From Tyto alba (lineage: Eukaryota; Chordata; Aves; Strigiformes; Tytonidae): a stretch of 64,000 nt of DNA. The translations under genes were made by a program, and so were the position numbers. Numbering within the stretch: position 1 is the stretch's first letter; each line of letters starts with the position of its first letter. Below the pieces are notes generated by a model. It was not told the DNA's origin, did not search any database, and was given only the letters and a program-made list of their open reading frames with translations. The DNA lies in the NCBI RefSeq assembly GCF_018691265.1, contig NW_024881313.1, positions 33,349,518 through 33,413,517 on the forward strand. The letters run 5' to 3'. This document shows, in pieces, positions 1 to 12,045 of this stretch.

Positions 1-3000
1 CAGTCAAAACAGCCTTTTATCAGACATGGCTGCACCTACAGGAGTTGCAGTTCTACCTCCACAGTTTCAGTAATTCCATTCCAAGCCTTTGCAGAAGCAA
101 GTCAAGGGTTTTTTTCTGACATTAAATGTCAAAGGGAGGAAAAGTGAAAAAAAGGAAGTGACATTAGCACAGACCCATACATACCAAGAACTAGTTCCTT
201 CCCCTACCATCTATTTTGAATGATAGAAAGTTTTTCAGCCTCCAAGCAAAGATGATTGCTTGAAATCTGAAGCCAGGAAAACTCAGGTGAAAAATGAGGC
301 ACACAGTTAAGAGCAAAGTGATTAACGACTGCATGACTTAAACATCATGATGGATTCTCTGTCACTGGGGCATGCTCAGATCAAACCAGATACTTTTCTC
401 TGATTACACTCTATCTCAAACAGTTCCTCAGCTCAAAGCAGGCATAATTCATGGAAGCTCATCACCTGCAGAAGGAAGGTGTCAGTCAGACAACTTCAGA
501 GCAATTCAACCTCATGTAACACTTTGCAGTTTTGAAGATGCCTTTCAGCCATAACCAGCACCAAACTCCACGCATTGCTGGACCATGCCTGGACAGGATA
601 AGACATGGCTCTGGCTCCATCAACATCTGCCACACAGCCCTGGCCGAAGTAGCTCCCCTTATTCCATAAGCAAAGTGCAGCATTTCCTGAGCAAACACCT
701 TCCTATTGTTTTCACTAGGCTAAAAGAGATGGATGGAAGTATCCCATGGACCACATCTGACCCGTGAGCTACCAGAAGGACCACAACAGACTAGACGACT
801 GCAACGAATTTAATCTTCTAGTAGACAAACACATCTGTGCCAAGTGCAGCATTTCTTAACTTATTACAGTCCAGTCTAGATTGACACGATGGATTGCCAT
901 GCCAGTAAAGCATCTTTATGAGATTTGGTTGAAGGAGAAATATTCCAGATATAATCAGCACAGGCATATCTAGACATTTGTTCTGGGAAGGCGCAGAAAG
1001 AGTATGAGCTGGTTATCTGCAGAGATGAGAGACTCCTACCAGTCTCAGGGAAAATGAGAAACAGCTTCCAAATTAGTGGGATATTAAAACAATACTTCAT
1101 CAATAGTTAGGAAGCATGTAATGAGATGGATAGGATAGGGACAGGGATACTGATGCTTTATACACTTAAAATTCAAGTGAAGATCACAAGTTTAGTCTGA
1201 GATTTGAAGCAGCACAGCAGGTAGCTCTTACCCACGCTGATCAGTCCATCACTATATTGTCATAGTGCCACTCACAGATCAAGACTCCACCAGGCAAGGC
1301 ACAAACAGGCTGTCTCCAAAGGATGGATTGTTCCCTGGGGCTCAGGTGCAAACAGGCAAGCTACAGCTAGTAGTATAACTATCACTTGGCAGCTGATTTG
1401 TAATAACTTTCTCTGTGCATACTCTTAGCCCATGGCAAATACAAAGTAATTTGGATTAGTTTAGCCTTTACAGGGCACTTACTGCCTGAGAGCTGCCACT
1501 GAACAGCTCATGTGCCTAAACTCTCTGATTTCTTCTTTATCAGGTAGGTGCAAGCTCATTGCACACATCAGGCATGAAAGCTGCCCTTGTCTACATTAAA
1601 TATGCCATCACTTTTCCGGAACACTCCTGTTCTTTCCAAGAGAGGAGCTCAGGGTGATTGGGGAATATTGAATATTGTTTGGTGTTCTCAGATATACAAG
1701 TTCTTTGCTGGTTTGGTAAATGCACCCAAAACCACAGTTCTAATGCAGCAGAATCTTGTGACCTAAGGATCAGATAAACTGAACACAATTATGTAAAACA
1801 GTGAATAGTTCTACTTTATTTCTCCAGGTAGTTCAGAACTACTCCTTCTAGCATAGGACATAGCACCAAATACTGCTCTGTTTGATCTTAAATCCATAAC
1901 TGATTGTTCCTGAACAGAAACTACTAAATATTTAGAGGCCACAAACTGAAATTGAACTTTCTTTTCAGAAAGATTTCTTAACAGTCTCAGAAATTTCACC
2001 CTTACTAAGCTTTCTTCCAAACAGACCACACTCTGCACTTGTTTTCCTATTTGTGGCCAACTCTATGCAAATCTTCTTCCCAAAAGACATTTATGTCCTC
2101 AGAGCACACAAAGGAATAATTTCTTCTGCATTCATTCATAAACTTGCATTTCTTTCTTTTAATTTTCCTCCTCAAATTTAGTCCTTTGAGCTACTCAAGA
2201 CACTGGAAAACTTCTGTTTTCCAGGTATATGATTTTTTTCCAGCCTCAGAGAATTTGGAAGCAGATCTTCTGTCACATAAAGCAATAAAAAAAAAATAAT
2301 CCTGTGGTGCTGCATTTCTCTCTTAGCAGGATGACTACTGTTTTACATTAAGCAATGATGAACGTTTCTTTCTGTTGACTCCAGGAACTGTTCTAAAACC
2401 CTAAGGATGCTCTGTTTTATTAAAAGTAGGAAAATCCTCTAGGTATGTTACAGCAGCTCTGAAGTTCTGCCTAAACTTAACTCAGACGTGATATCCCACA
2501 GAGCAGGAAGATGAATGGAAGACAGATTTCAATTAGTCTCTGTCAGAAATAAAAACACTGAAGATATAAAATGTCTCTTGAAATGCTTCAGTAGAAATAA
2601 ACGGTCTTCAGTAACAACTAGAATAATACGAAATTCCAGAAGAACATGCATGAGAACAAAAAGGATCATGAAAAATAGTTGTACTTTATGTTTTTGCAGA
2701 CAACTGCTTCTTTCAGCTTAGTTGTTTTTGTTCTACTGCTGGACCCCCTGGAATTTCACCCTTGTACATCCCAGGCTAAAGATTTTTGAAATATGCTGGG
2801 AGAGGATACGATGATTCTTTTCTGTGTGAGCTGATCCACTTTGCATGAAATAGTTAAATTATTATGTAGGTTAGAGAACAATAACAATTCTCTATCACGG
2901 GGTCTAACACACTCTCTTGGGAAACTGGATACCTGGGTTTAAAACTTTGTTCCTGGGAACGTTTAATTATCTCTACAAGGTGGTATGGCTTCTATAAGGC

Positions 3001-4349
3001 AGACCCATAAAATCCTGTGTCTTAGTGACTAGGAAACTTTATGAAAAATGATTTCACCCATCCGGACAGATTGCTATAACTCTCTTCTCCTTTTTAAATT
3101 TAGACTAGATTAAATTCATATTGCCAAAACTGTCCATAAAGTCAGGACAACCTTGCCAGTTTCATGAAAAATAAAATTATAGTTTGGAGAAAAATTACAG
3201 TTCATTTGAAAAATAGCTCAGCTAAGTTTACCTAACTACCCCAGCACAAACCACATCCTCTCTGTGCCAGGAACTGTATATTACCAACAGAAAGGTAAGT
3301 TCTGCCAATAATAATTTATTGTTAAAGCATGGTACAAAAGACAGACAGATGGATACAAAAGGGGAACAGATAGTGGAAATGTGTCAGAACAGTTGATCTA
3401 ATTCCTTAATGAGTCGGGTAGAAATTACCAAAATATGCCCTTTGCTATCAGAAAAGAATTCAACATTCCCAAATCACTACGTATTTCCAGAGTCCTGACA
3501 GCTATGAAACTGCAGAGAAAATATGGACCTATTTCCCCTGCAACAGTTGATTCTTAAAGGATGGGAAGAACAAAACTATTCTCAGTTACTCTAACTCAAT
3601 GGTCACACTCTCCTGCTTCTAACCTACTGATGAATCACTAGGGACTCCATTTGCTGTCATGTAAAGTCATCTCTTGATTTCCTGCTTGTTTTTTTAAGGT
3701 GAAGGTGATTATGCAGACTCAGTGGTCTGAGAACTTGAGAGATGGGCTTTGTAGGAGGAAGTGCCATTAAGACAACTGATGTAAGAGGAGGGGCTTCAAA
3801 TCTGAAGGGCTTGAAAGTTTGTCCATCAATAAGACCAGTTAACTTAATAAAAGATTACTTCTCCCTACAAGTCTTGATTTAAAACTAAGTGTGGCACAAT
3901 ATCAGGGGTCTATATAGAACTTATGCAGTCTAATGTAACCTTAATTTAGTCTTGTCTTCAAGACCACAGGCCATTGCCTTATGAGGGAATTAGTAGGACC
4001 CATGGTGACATGCATGGCTGAAAAGAAACAGCATGCAGTAAATGAAGTACTGAGCTGGAAAGAAAGAGGAAGGACAGTTTCATGACTAAGCAAGTAGACT
4101 GACACCCTGAAGACACAGATGATTTCGCTGTGTCTCGTACAACCAGATTCTGTGATGCTGAGCAAAACATTTAAGCTGAATTCTGCTAAGTGAGCACTGC
4201 AGTGTTATTTACTTCACAGACATTCACCTCTGGAACTTCTGATACTATTTGTAGAAATGCTGAGGGTCAGCATTTTCACTGAGGTCAGAGACTTGTGTTT
4301 TGGACTCTGATAAAAATAGTCCCCACATCAAGGTATTCTCAATACATTA

Positions 4350-4485
4350 AGAATTGTTCCTCAATTCTCTACCTATGGAATGGGAATAAACCCTTCTTCA
4401 TACTCAGCAGCAGTCCTGTGAAAACAAATTCACTAGGTTTTAAGATGTATTCAAATACTGTGGCAGTAAACACTAGAGAAGAGCC
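4350..4485 (+). mobile_element. MIR/CORE-SINE-like relic (3' part)
   Basis: TCAATTCTCTACCTATGGAA, TGGGAATAAAC, a CCTGTGAAAAC step and ATTCAAATACTGTGGCAGTA follow, in order, the 'cccatctgtaaaatggggataa ... tgtgaggat ... gtaaagcgc' half of ancient amniote MIR-type SINEs. It is strongly diverged. Confidence 0.5.
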
Positions 4486-4621
4486 CATGAGAAAATTAAA
4501 CAGCATTTGAAGAGAGTGCAGATTAAAGGCCTAGGGCCATACATTAAACAACAGGGGGAAAATTAAACGTTTAAGAGCTTTTCATTAAATCACTGTGAGC
4601 ATGGGAAGAGGGGTCCTGTGC

Positions 4622-4640
4622 AAAAAAAAAAAAAAAAAAA
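4622..4640. repeat. Poly(A) tract (A19)
   Basis: Nineteen consecutive A in AT-rich DNA, followed by CACAACAACACG. No retroposed gene was recognised next to it. Similar shorter runs occur at about 12,397-12,411 and 35,623-35,636. Confidence 0.9.
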
Positions 4641-5086
4641 CACAACAACACGCAATCATTTAATTAAAAACTAACATAAGGCACACAAGGAAACTACAGT
4701 AATGAATAAAAGAAAAAGCTGAATGAAGGGAATCACTGGCAACTTTAAGTCCAGCACTGTTTATATTTTTTGAGTGCCTGACATGGTGATGATTTCTCTG
4801 ATGTATATTGTCATACCATGCAGAGATATTTAAAGGAGCACTGAACAACCTCTATCAGCGACTCAAAGTTTACAGCCATGTGAGTAATCACTAGAAAAAT
4901 TAGTTCTGACTAACATGAGCAAGCAGCACCTGAAAGCTGGCACTGCATCAGCGCACCACAGCTGGCAGTACCCTCAGCCCTTCCACAAGAGTGCTGCGTT
5001 GGGCCATGCGCATATAGCCTTGGCGCCAGGGGAGCTCGTCCCTTAGGCAGGCATGGCCCTGGGGACACACTGATTTTGATCAACTG

Positions 5087-5239
5087 TGTGTTTGGGGGCA
5101 TGTGAAATTGCTGCTCAAACAGCCATGAAAATCCGGAGTCTTCAACATATATTAGCACTTTCAAGCAGTAAAAGCATACCACTTGATCTCTGCCATCTTG
5201 AGAAGTAGAAAAAAAAGCCAGGAGTTTTAGTGCTTCACA
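5087..5239 (-). pseudogene. Weak BIR-domain-like reading frame (possible relic, may be chance)
   Basis: A minus-strand frame open from 5,311 to 4,910 (133 codons) contains EALKLLAFFSTSQDGRDQVV, then CFYC, then, after a further 13 residues, W, and an E-Q-Q-F-H-M-P-P segment. BIR domains of inhibitor-of-apoptosis proteins have the pattern E-x-L-A..GF..TG..D-x-V-x-CFxC, then x16, HxxHFPxC. The first half fits well, including DQV.CF.C. In the second half the first zinc-ligand His position reads Gln, the last Cys reads Asn, and one extra residue is present. The rest of the frame is not BIR-like and no splice signals were established. If related, it is a decayed copy that could not bind zinc. The match was noticed after scanning many frames, so chance is a serious alternative. 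Confidence 0.18.
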
Positions 5240-7275
5240 GTGTGGACCTTTGGTTGGGTGAATCGTTTCTATCACAATGCCTCTTAGCCCCGGGCTTAGA
5301 AGAATCATCAAGAATAAAAAGCACGAGTAAGATTATAGGCTATAATAAGAATGCTTCATCTTAACAGCAGTGTAGAAACAATATCAGATGGCTTTTATGC
5401 ATAACCAAAATCTTTTGGAAAATCTGCCCAATACCACACAGGGATTTAAAAGATCCTGAAAAATTAAATGGCATAGAGGAACAGCAGCCAGCTTTCTAAC
5501 TTCAAGTCACATGCTACAGCCATGGTGTTTGCTGTCTTACTGCTCACGCACAGCATGCTTTCCCTCTGCTGCTGGGATGAGATAACTGGAGATTTCTTTG
5601 GCAATCCCAACCACATCAACATACCTTCTGTACACCCAAACCACTTCTCCACACTTGTGAGAAGCTGTCATCTGCATCCCCTGCCTCTAACCTCACTAAT
5701 ATAGCATCACCACCTCTCCCTCGGCACGCATTTCAGAAAGTACCACTTCTGCTGTTCGGCTCCTGCATTGTCCAAAAAGGGAGGGGGCTCTTCTACTGTG
5801 CCAAAGTTGGAATAATTGGTAAGAAATTTGCTGCCTTAGAGTGGTCTTGCTACATTAAATATCTTCACACATATGCCTCTCATCGCTTTATTTGAAGAAT
5901 TGGCTGCATTACTTTTGAACAAGTCTGTGCCACCGGTCATTTTTCTAAAGTACTCAGGGCCAGATGCAATAAAGGACATAGCTGCTTACAAGCCAGGCAC
6001 TGCCATTCCTACATTGTCAACATTTTGAGACCACTGTGAGCTTGGAAAATCAGCATTAGGGGTACTGAGGGGAAACAGCTAACAGGAATTGCCTGGCATG
6101 TGTGGAACCTCTTCTTGGACATTTCCTACACTCATCATCTGCTGAGGAGCAGAGCCCTACATCTCAGAGCTCTTCCCACCACCACACAGCCACACGCACT
6201 TTCCCTCAGTTCCCTTTTCAACTCACCCATCTCTCCTGTGTTCAGAAAGGACAAGAAAGAGGTAAGCCCTTCTGAGTCTGCAACAACAGCCAAGAGCTCC
6301 GTCTGGGAGATGGGGTTTTGAACAAGGCTGAAAACCAAAGCCAGATTTCTCACTGGATGAATGTCACAGCTGCTAAAGCATCATGTAGCAAAGTTGGCAG
6401 TTTTACCTCTTCCAGGCAGAGTTTCTAAAATAACTGGTGTTTTATAATGGACTCAAACCTTCCAATGCATGGTAAACCCACTCTGAACCCACATAATGCA
6501 ATGAGCCATCGAAGGGCACCAGGTGTGTTGCTAGATGAAGTGAACTCTTGCTCTGCCTGTTTCTGATTCACAGAGAGACTCTGCTGGACTTGGGTGCTGT
6601 CACACAAACAGCACTGCTCTGATGGCCTAGGGATCATTTATACTAAAAATGGGAAATATCCAGCAACGTTACTCAAACTCTGAGCTAGTTTTCTCGATCT
6701 TTTGGATATATTGAATTACTAAATTCTCTTTGCATACCCAAATCTGCAACTCACATAATCTGGAGGTAATCTTCATTCAGATTACACTATAGTGGTCGTA
6801 GAACACAAAACAAACTGTCTGATACTCTTCCAGTAGCTTCTCAGCCATAGGTTTTCCTTCGCAATGTCTTTGTTATGGAGATAGGCAAAGGTACAGTCTG
6901 TAAAGGACTTTAGGACTCTGTATAAATGCTAGAGCAAAGCACTTTGGTGAAACAAGAACATACAATTCTACAACAATAAGGGAAAAATAACTGCTCTGAA
7001 TTAGATTTGCCCACACAGACCATTTGCAGCTTAAGTGCCTATAATGATGCTGCTCTTGTAGTGACAGACCTCTTAACATCTTGCCTCTTGAAATAGAAAA
7101 GTGTTTGGCCTACAGGGGAGGTAGCTAGAAATCCTTAGAGAAGTATCATTTACCTGATACACCTGACATAATTTGTTTAAAATGCAGCAATCCAGGGACT
7201 CTTGAACAAACATGACTGAACAATCTTAAAAATATGTGAAAAGGATGGGTTCAGCCCTGTACAACCCATTTTAAT

Positions 7276-7279
<4 letters not shown>

Positions 7280-7315
<36 letters not shown>
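7280..7315. repeat. (TA)18 microsatellite
   Basis: An uninterrupted run of alternating T and A of 36 bp. It is a self-complementary tract that can form a cruciform and is likely to be length-polymorphic. Confidence 0.97.
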
Positions 7316-7318
<3 letters not shown>

Positions 7319-9621
7319 ACTGAGTGTAATAACCTTTACCCCTTTAGCAGATTCTTCAAGAAGATGTTTAGCCTGCATAATTATAACTTGATTTCCTGTT
7401 ACCTAGCTGGAAGCAGAGACCTCTTCACTAGCTGCATGCAAAATTTCAACAGATTTAGTTTTAAAAGGGGACCTTATGTTTTCTCTGCTTCCAAGGGCAG
7501 ATATATAAACCCATAAAAATAGAGTTACTGAGATCTATCTTAAAGCTAGATATGACTTTTATCTTTGCCCACTCTTATTGGAAGACTCTTCTAATACTTC
7601 AATGCTCAAGATCTTAGAAATCTTGTAATTTCCAGCCTAAATCAATTTATGGCCATATTACAGCCATCTATTCATATTCCAACAATATCCCTCATTTTAA
7701 AAAACTTTACTGGCCCCTGGAGAAGGGCCCATTGACTTGAAAAGATGACAAGCAGTGATTATTGAATCTGACCAAGAAATATGATGGGAATGCCTGTGTC
7801 TGACAATGAAGCAGATAGATATCCTGAGGATGGAGAGATTCTCCATCTCCATTGTTACCAGCAAAGGAGACCAAGCCATAGAAAATTCTGATCTCCTGCT
7901 TTGGTAAGATGTAAGTGCCATTAAGTATAAAAATCCTCTTTGCCTCTTAGCGAGCACATAAATTTACATTTAGGAAGTGAAGATTACATCGCTGTGAAGT
8001 ATAGAACAGATTTTGACTCTGTACCTTGCTGAAGTGCTCTGAGCTCCAGGAAAAGAAAAGTAAGCACTATCACAGATGTCTATTCTAAGTTTTCATCAGG
8101 AAGTTTAGAAATGTCAACAGACAAACTCAAATAACCCATTTAACTAAGAGCAGCCACCAGATTTCTTCACCTGATCTTAGAAATTCCGGGTATCCAAACT
8201 GATGTTAAGAGGCTCAGTTTCCAGGTATCTGGTTGCCTATTCATCCCTTAACAAGCCTCTGCCTGGTATTCATGAAAAAAAATGGAACAGAATAATAAGA
8301 TAGAAATAGTCATGTTGTCTTGTCTGTTTGGAAAGTCACAGCCAGCCTGTATGAAAGGCAGGGAGAGGGAGAAAGGAAAGACAGTCCCTAATGCCCAATA
8401 TGTATTTTGCAATGAGTCGATCAATCATTCTTCTTCTGTTTGTAGAAATGCCTTCAACAGAACAGAACAGTTCTGAAATGGTTCATCACTCACAAACATT
8501 TGATGAAAGTGGATTCGGTTTTTGGTTTATGATACAGCATGCTGGAGGAGATGAGTTTTCTAGATGAGATACAGGCAGTACACATAAAACCAATCTACTT
8601 CTTTCTGCTTTCCAGTGCTGTGCAAGATACTGGGTTAAAGAAAAACACAGGAGTGGGATGCTGCCAAAATCAGCCACACCGATCTCACTTATTGTTGTTA
8701 CACACATTGATCCTTGTACAATTCATCTACGCGGCATTGTGTCAAACCGGAAAAACCTGTCACGCACATGCGCTATCATTTGTTCTTTAAGTTACTTTAA
8801 GCATAAGGCCTTGCGTTTTATTAGTCTTCCCCTCAATTAATATCTATCTCAGCAATCTGCCATTCAAACAATGCCCACCAAACCTTTCATAAAGGCACCT
8901 GAAGCCTACTGATTGAGTTGTCTCACAGAAGCCTTTATAATAATATACATTTGGAGTGCTTTTAATCATTTTATGAAGTTAGGAAATTCTCATCTATTGA
9001 ACTCCAGCGGACCACAGAGAAATTTTATGGCTCATCACCAATCGAGATCAGGTGAAAGGAATGCAGAACAGTGCTTTCAAATTAAATTACAGTTTTTCAG
9101 GTTGGACTGGCACAATCTGTCTTTAGCAAAACAGGAGCCTTTTGTGGAACTTTCAGAGCAAATTCAATCCTCTGATTCACTTTGCTGCTCCCTACATTTT
9201 ATACTAAATTGCACAATTAAAAAGCTGACTATGGCATTCTCACGTATCTTTCCAGCCCAATAGCATTGTGCTATCTGTCAAAAGCCCATTTCCAGAAGAG
9301 CTTCAGTTTAGCATGGGCAGGAAGAAACAGTGAAGGAACATGGTTGTAATTTGAGGGATTTCACATGCATATTTGAAGAGTGGGATTAAACTGGCTTTAA
9401 CTTTGCTTTTAACCTCCACCTTGTCTCTCTGGTGCCATGAGGCACTTCTTTCTAGCTTGTCCAAAGAGGAGAGAGCCACTACAGAGCTGTGTCATTTCTG
9501 TGAGCATCCTTGTATCTGGGAGAGACAGACAGTATTCCCTTATGACCCAACATGAGAGAAGACAGCTGATGCCTGGAGAACAGTTTATTGAGGAGCATAT
9601 AATTTGCTATTGACTGAACTG

Positions 9622-9706
9622 TAAAAAAAAAAAAAAAGCAAAACAAACAAAGAAACAAAAGAAAACAAACAAACAAACAAAAAAAAACACAAAAACCAAA
9701 CCCAAC
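9622..9706. repeat. A-rich tract with (CAAA)n
   Basis: A15 at 9,623-9,637, followed by AAAC/AAACA repeats interrupted by single G, to about 9,706. It may be the eroded A-tail of an old retroposed sequence, but nothing recognisable precedes it on the plus strand. Confidence 0.85.
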
Positions 9707-11949
9707 CACAAAAGTAATCCTTTTGGCCATGTTTACACATGGTCTGAATTTGCATCCTGGGAATGTGCTAAGTAACCTTCCCTGAACATTCACTGTAATA
9801 GAATTTCAACCTATCCTGAACTTAAATGCTGACAGACAGGTGAATGTTTCAGTGATGCTTTCTGAAAACTTTCTTACCAGAAACCCAACCCAAGCCCATG
9901 CCATGAACTCCATTCTTGCAAACCCACACTGACAGACCTGGACAAAAGTCTCCCAGAATGACTGACTGCAACAAGAAAGGGGCATAGAAAATGTGCTTTT
10001 CAGTTACAGATCTCCTAGCTGAGCAGCCACGCATAATGGTGAAGCGTCAGGAAAGACAAAGCCTTGGCCTGAAAAGCCACATAACTACAATCATGTCATG
10101 CTACATAGGAATGCTGACTGCAGAGGATGGTGATAGTGTGGGAAACTCTCAGCTCCCATCTTTAAGTGAAGGCCTTAGAATATAAGGAGATCCTCCCTGA
10201 GATCACTCCAAACACACGTATGAAACACCTGCTTCTGTACAACCCTGTAATACAAACACTGTTAATCTAGGCTGAAGTTACACCAAAAACAGATATATTA
10301 TGGTGTAAATTGAAAGGGAAAGGGACAATGTTTTGTTAAGTGCCAAAATATACCTTGAATTTGTTCTCCACAATGCAAACATTTCATAAGGAAAATATAT
10401 TTTTTTTTCTGGGATTGCAGCTGTAATACTACATAATTGGTCACTAATTAAGAATTTCTAGAATATCTTCCTAAAGATATTACAGAAGAGGAGAGGATTA
10501 GAACTATACACAAGCATCTTTACTGTCAGGTATTTTATAAAGATATGAAATACTTGGTGCATTCTAAAGAGATAAAAAAAAATGCTAAAAGTTATCATAG
10601 AACCAAAATATGGGGAAAATGGCTTCCAACCTCTGCCCTCTGGGGATACCAGAACACTTCAACAGAGATGGGATAAGGATGGGAAAGACATTTCAGGAAA
10701 AAAATATGGAACAAAAAAAATCACCTTCTCCCAGATTAGGGAGAACATGTCCTTCCCAGAGCTAGTTCCTGGATTAGGCTAAATAGGAAGTAAAGGCAAA
10801 TGTGGAATATTCTGTCTCAGCCACAAGAAACATTTTGTCCTATAGCAAAAAATATTTTAGAAGCAAAATTCCTTGGCTTCCAGTATCAGACCCGGCATCC
10901 AGTTCTGTGCATCACAGCTTTCCTCTTTCTTCTTTCCCTTCATTGTCCCTTGTCTGGCTTTTATCCCCTTGCTGTTTTCTCTTGCTTTTGGAGTATGCCT
11001 CATTTTTTCCCCCAGTGGCAAATTAAATGGAGGACACTGCTTGAAAATTTACATCCAGCCCCTTAATCAGTGCATCACAGCCGTATCTTCTCTTGGGCAA
11101 AGAAGTTGTCTCAGAAAGGTTTTAACACAGTAAAGCAGCCAAAATAGCTCAGATATCACACACACAAGACAGAGAGTCTTTGAAAACAGAAAAAAAAGAA
11201 AACTCTGAGACAGCAACCACAAATTACTCTTCTGCCCATATTCCTTTCCACATCTGCTTCCTTTTTTTCTTCTCAGTGGCTTTCCCCACCTTCCCAAGTA
11301 CATGACTTTTAACCCAGCCAACGCTTCCATCTATCAAGAACCTGACATGCATGTTTATACTCCCCCAGGACTAACCTTGTCACTTTACCACATTAGCTCA
11401 CGTTTCCATCTCTGACAACTTGCGGCATGTTTTCCCTCAACCAACAACCACTTCCTTTTACATGACACATAGCACTTTAGCAGGCAAAGCACAACAGTCC
11501 AATAACTGCTCATCCAGCATCATGTATCTTCTTATTATCTGCTACATTATCCTTATCTAATTGTGTGCACTTTGGCTCAGTCTGACATTTTCAAAACTAC
11601 AGATGCTTATTAGCTTTTCTTAGCTAAAAGAAAAATGTGCATTATAGTGATTATCAGCTCCTGGCACTGCCTGTGAAACATTGTAATGAGAGAGACCTTT
11701 AGCCCACCATAAACAAGCACAATCAGCCCTGTTTTGGTTATTAGCAACGCTCCCACAAATGTTGCCACTGTCAGAATTAATGACCACACTGCTAATTATT
11801 AATAATCTCATGTTTCTGTGGGCTCTTTTTAGCCCCAAAGCAGAAGTTACTTAATTCTGCACCGCCACAGCAAAGCCACAAATTAAGTCACAGCCTTGAT
11901 TCCTTTATGGTACCCAACAGACGAAGGTCCTGCCCCACTGCAATAAATA

Positions 11950-12045
11950 ACTAGCTGAAGGTCATGCAGCAGGTCAGTGGTAGACCCAGGAATGGCAGGA
12001 ATTCCCTAATTGTCACTCCAACGCTCTATGACAGATCCATGCCAC
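11950..12045 (+). mobile_element. MIR/CORE-SINE-like relic (middle part)
   Basis: GCTGAAGGTCATGCAGCAGG, TCAGTGGTAGACCCAGGAAT and CACTCCAACGCTCTATGACA match the 'caaggtcacacagc..gtcagtggcagagcc..gaa..ctccaacgctct' part of old amniote SINEs. The element sits between stretches that look like conserved non-coding DNA. Confidence 0.65.
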
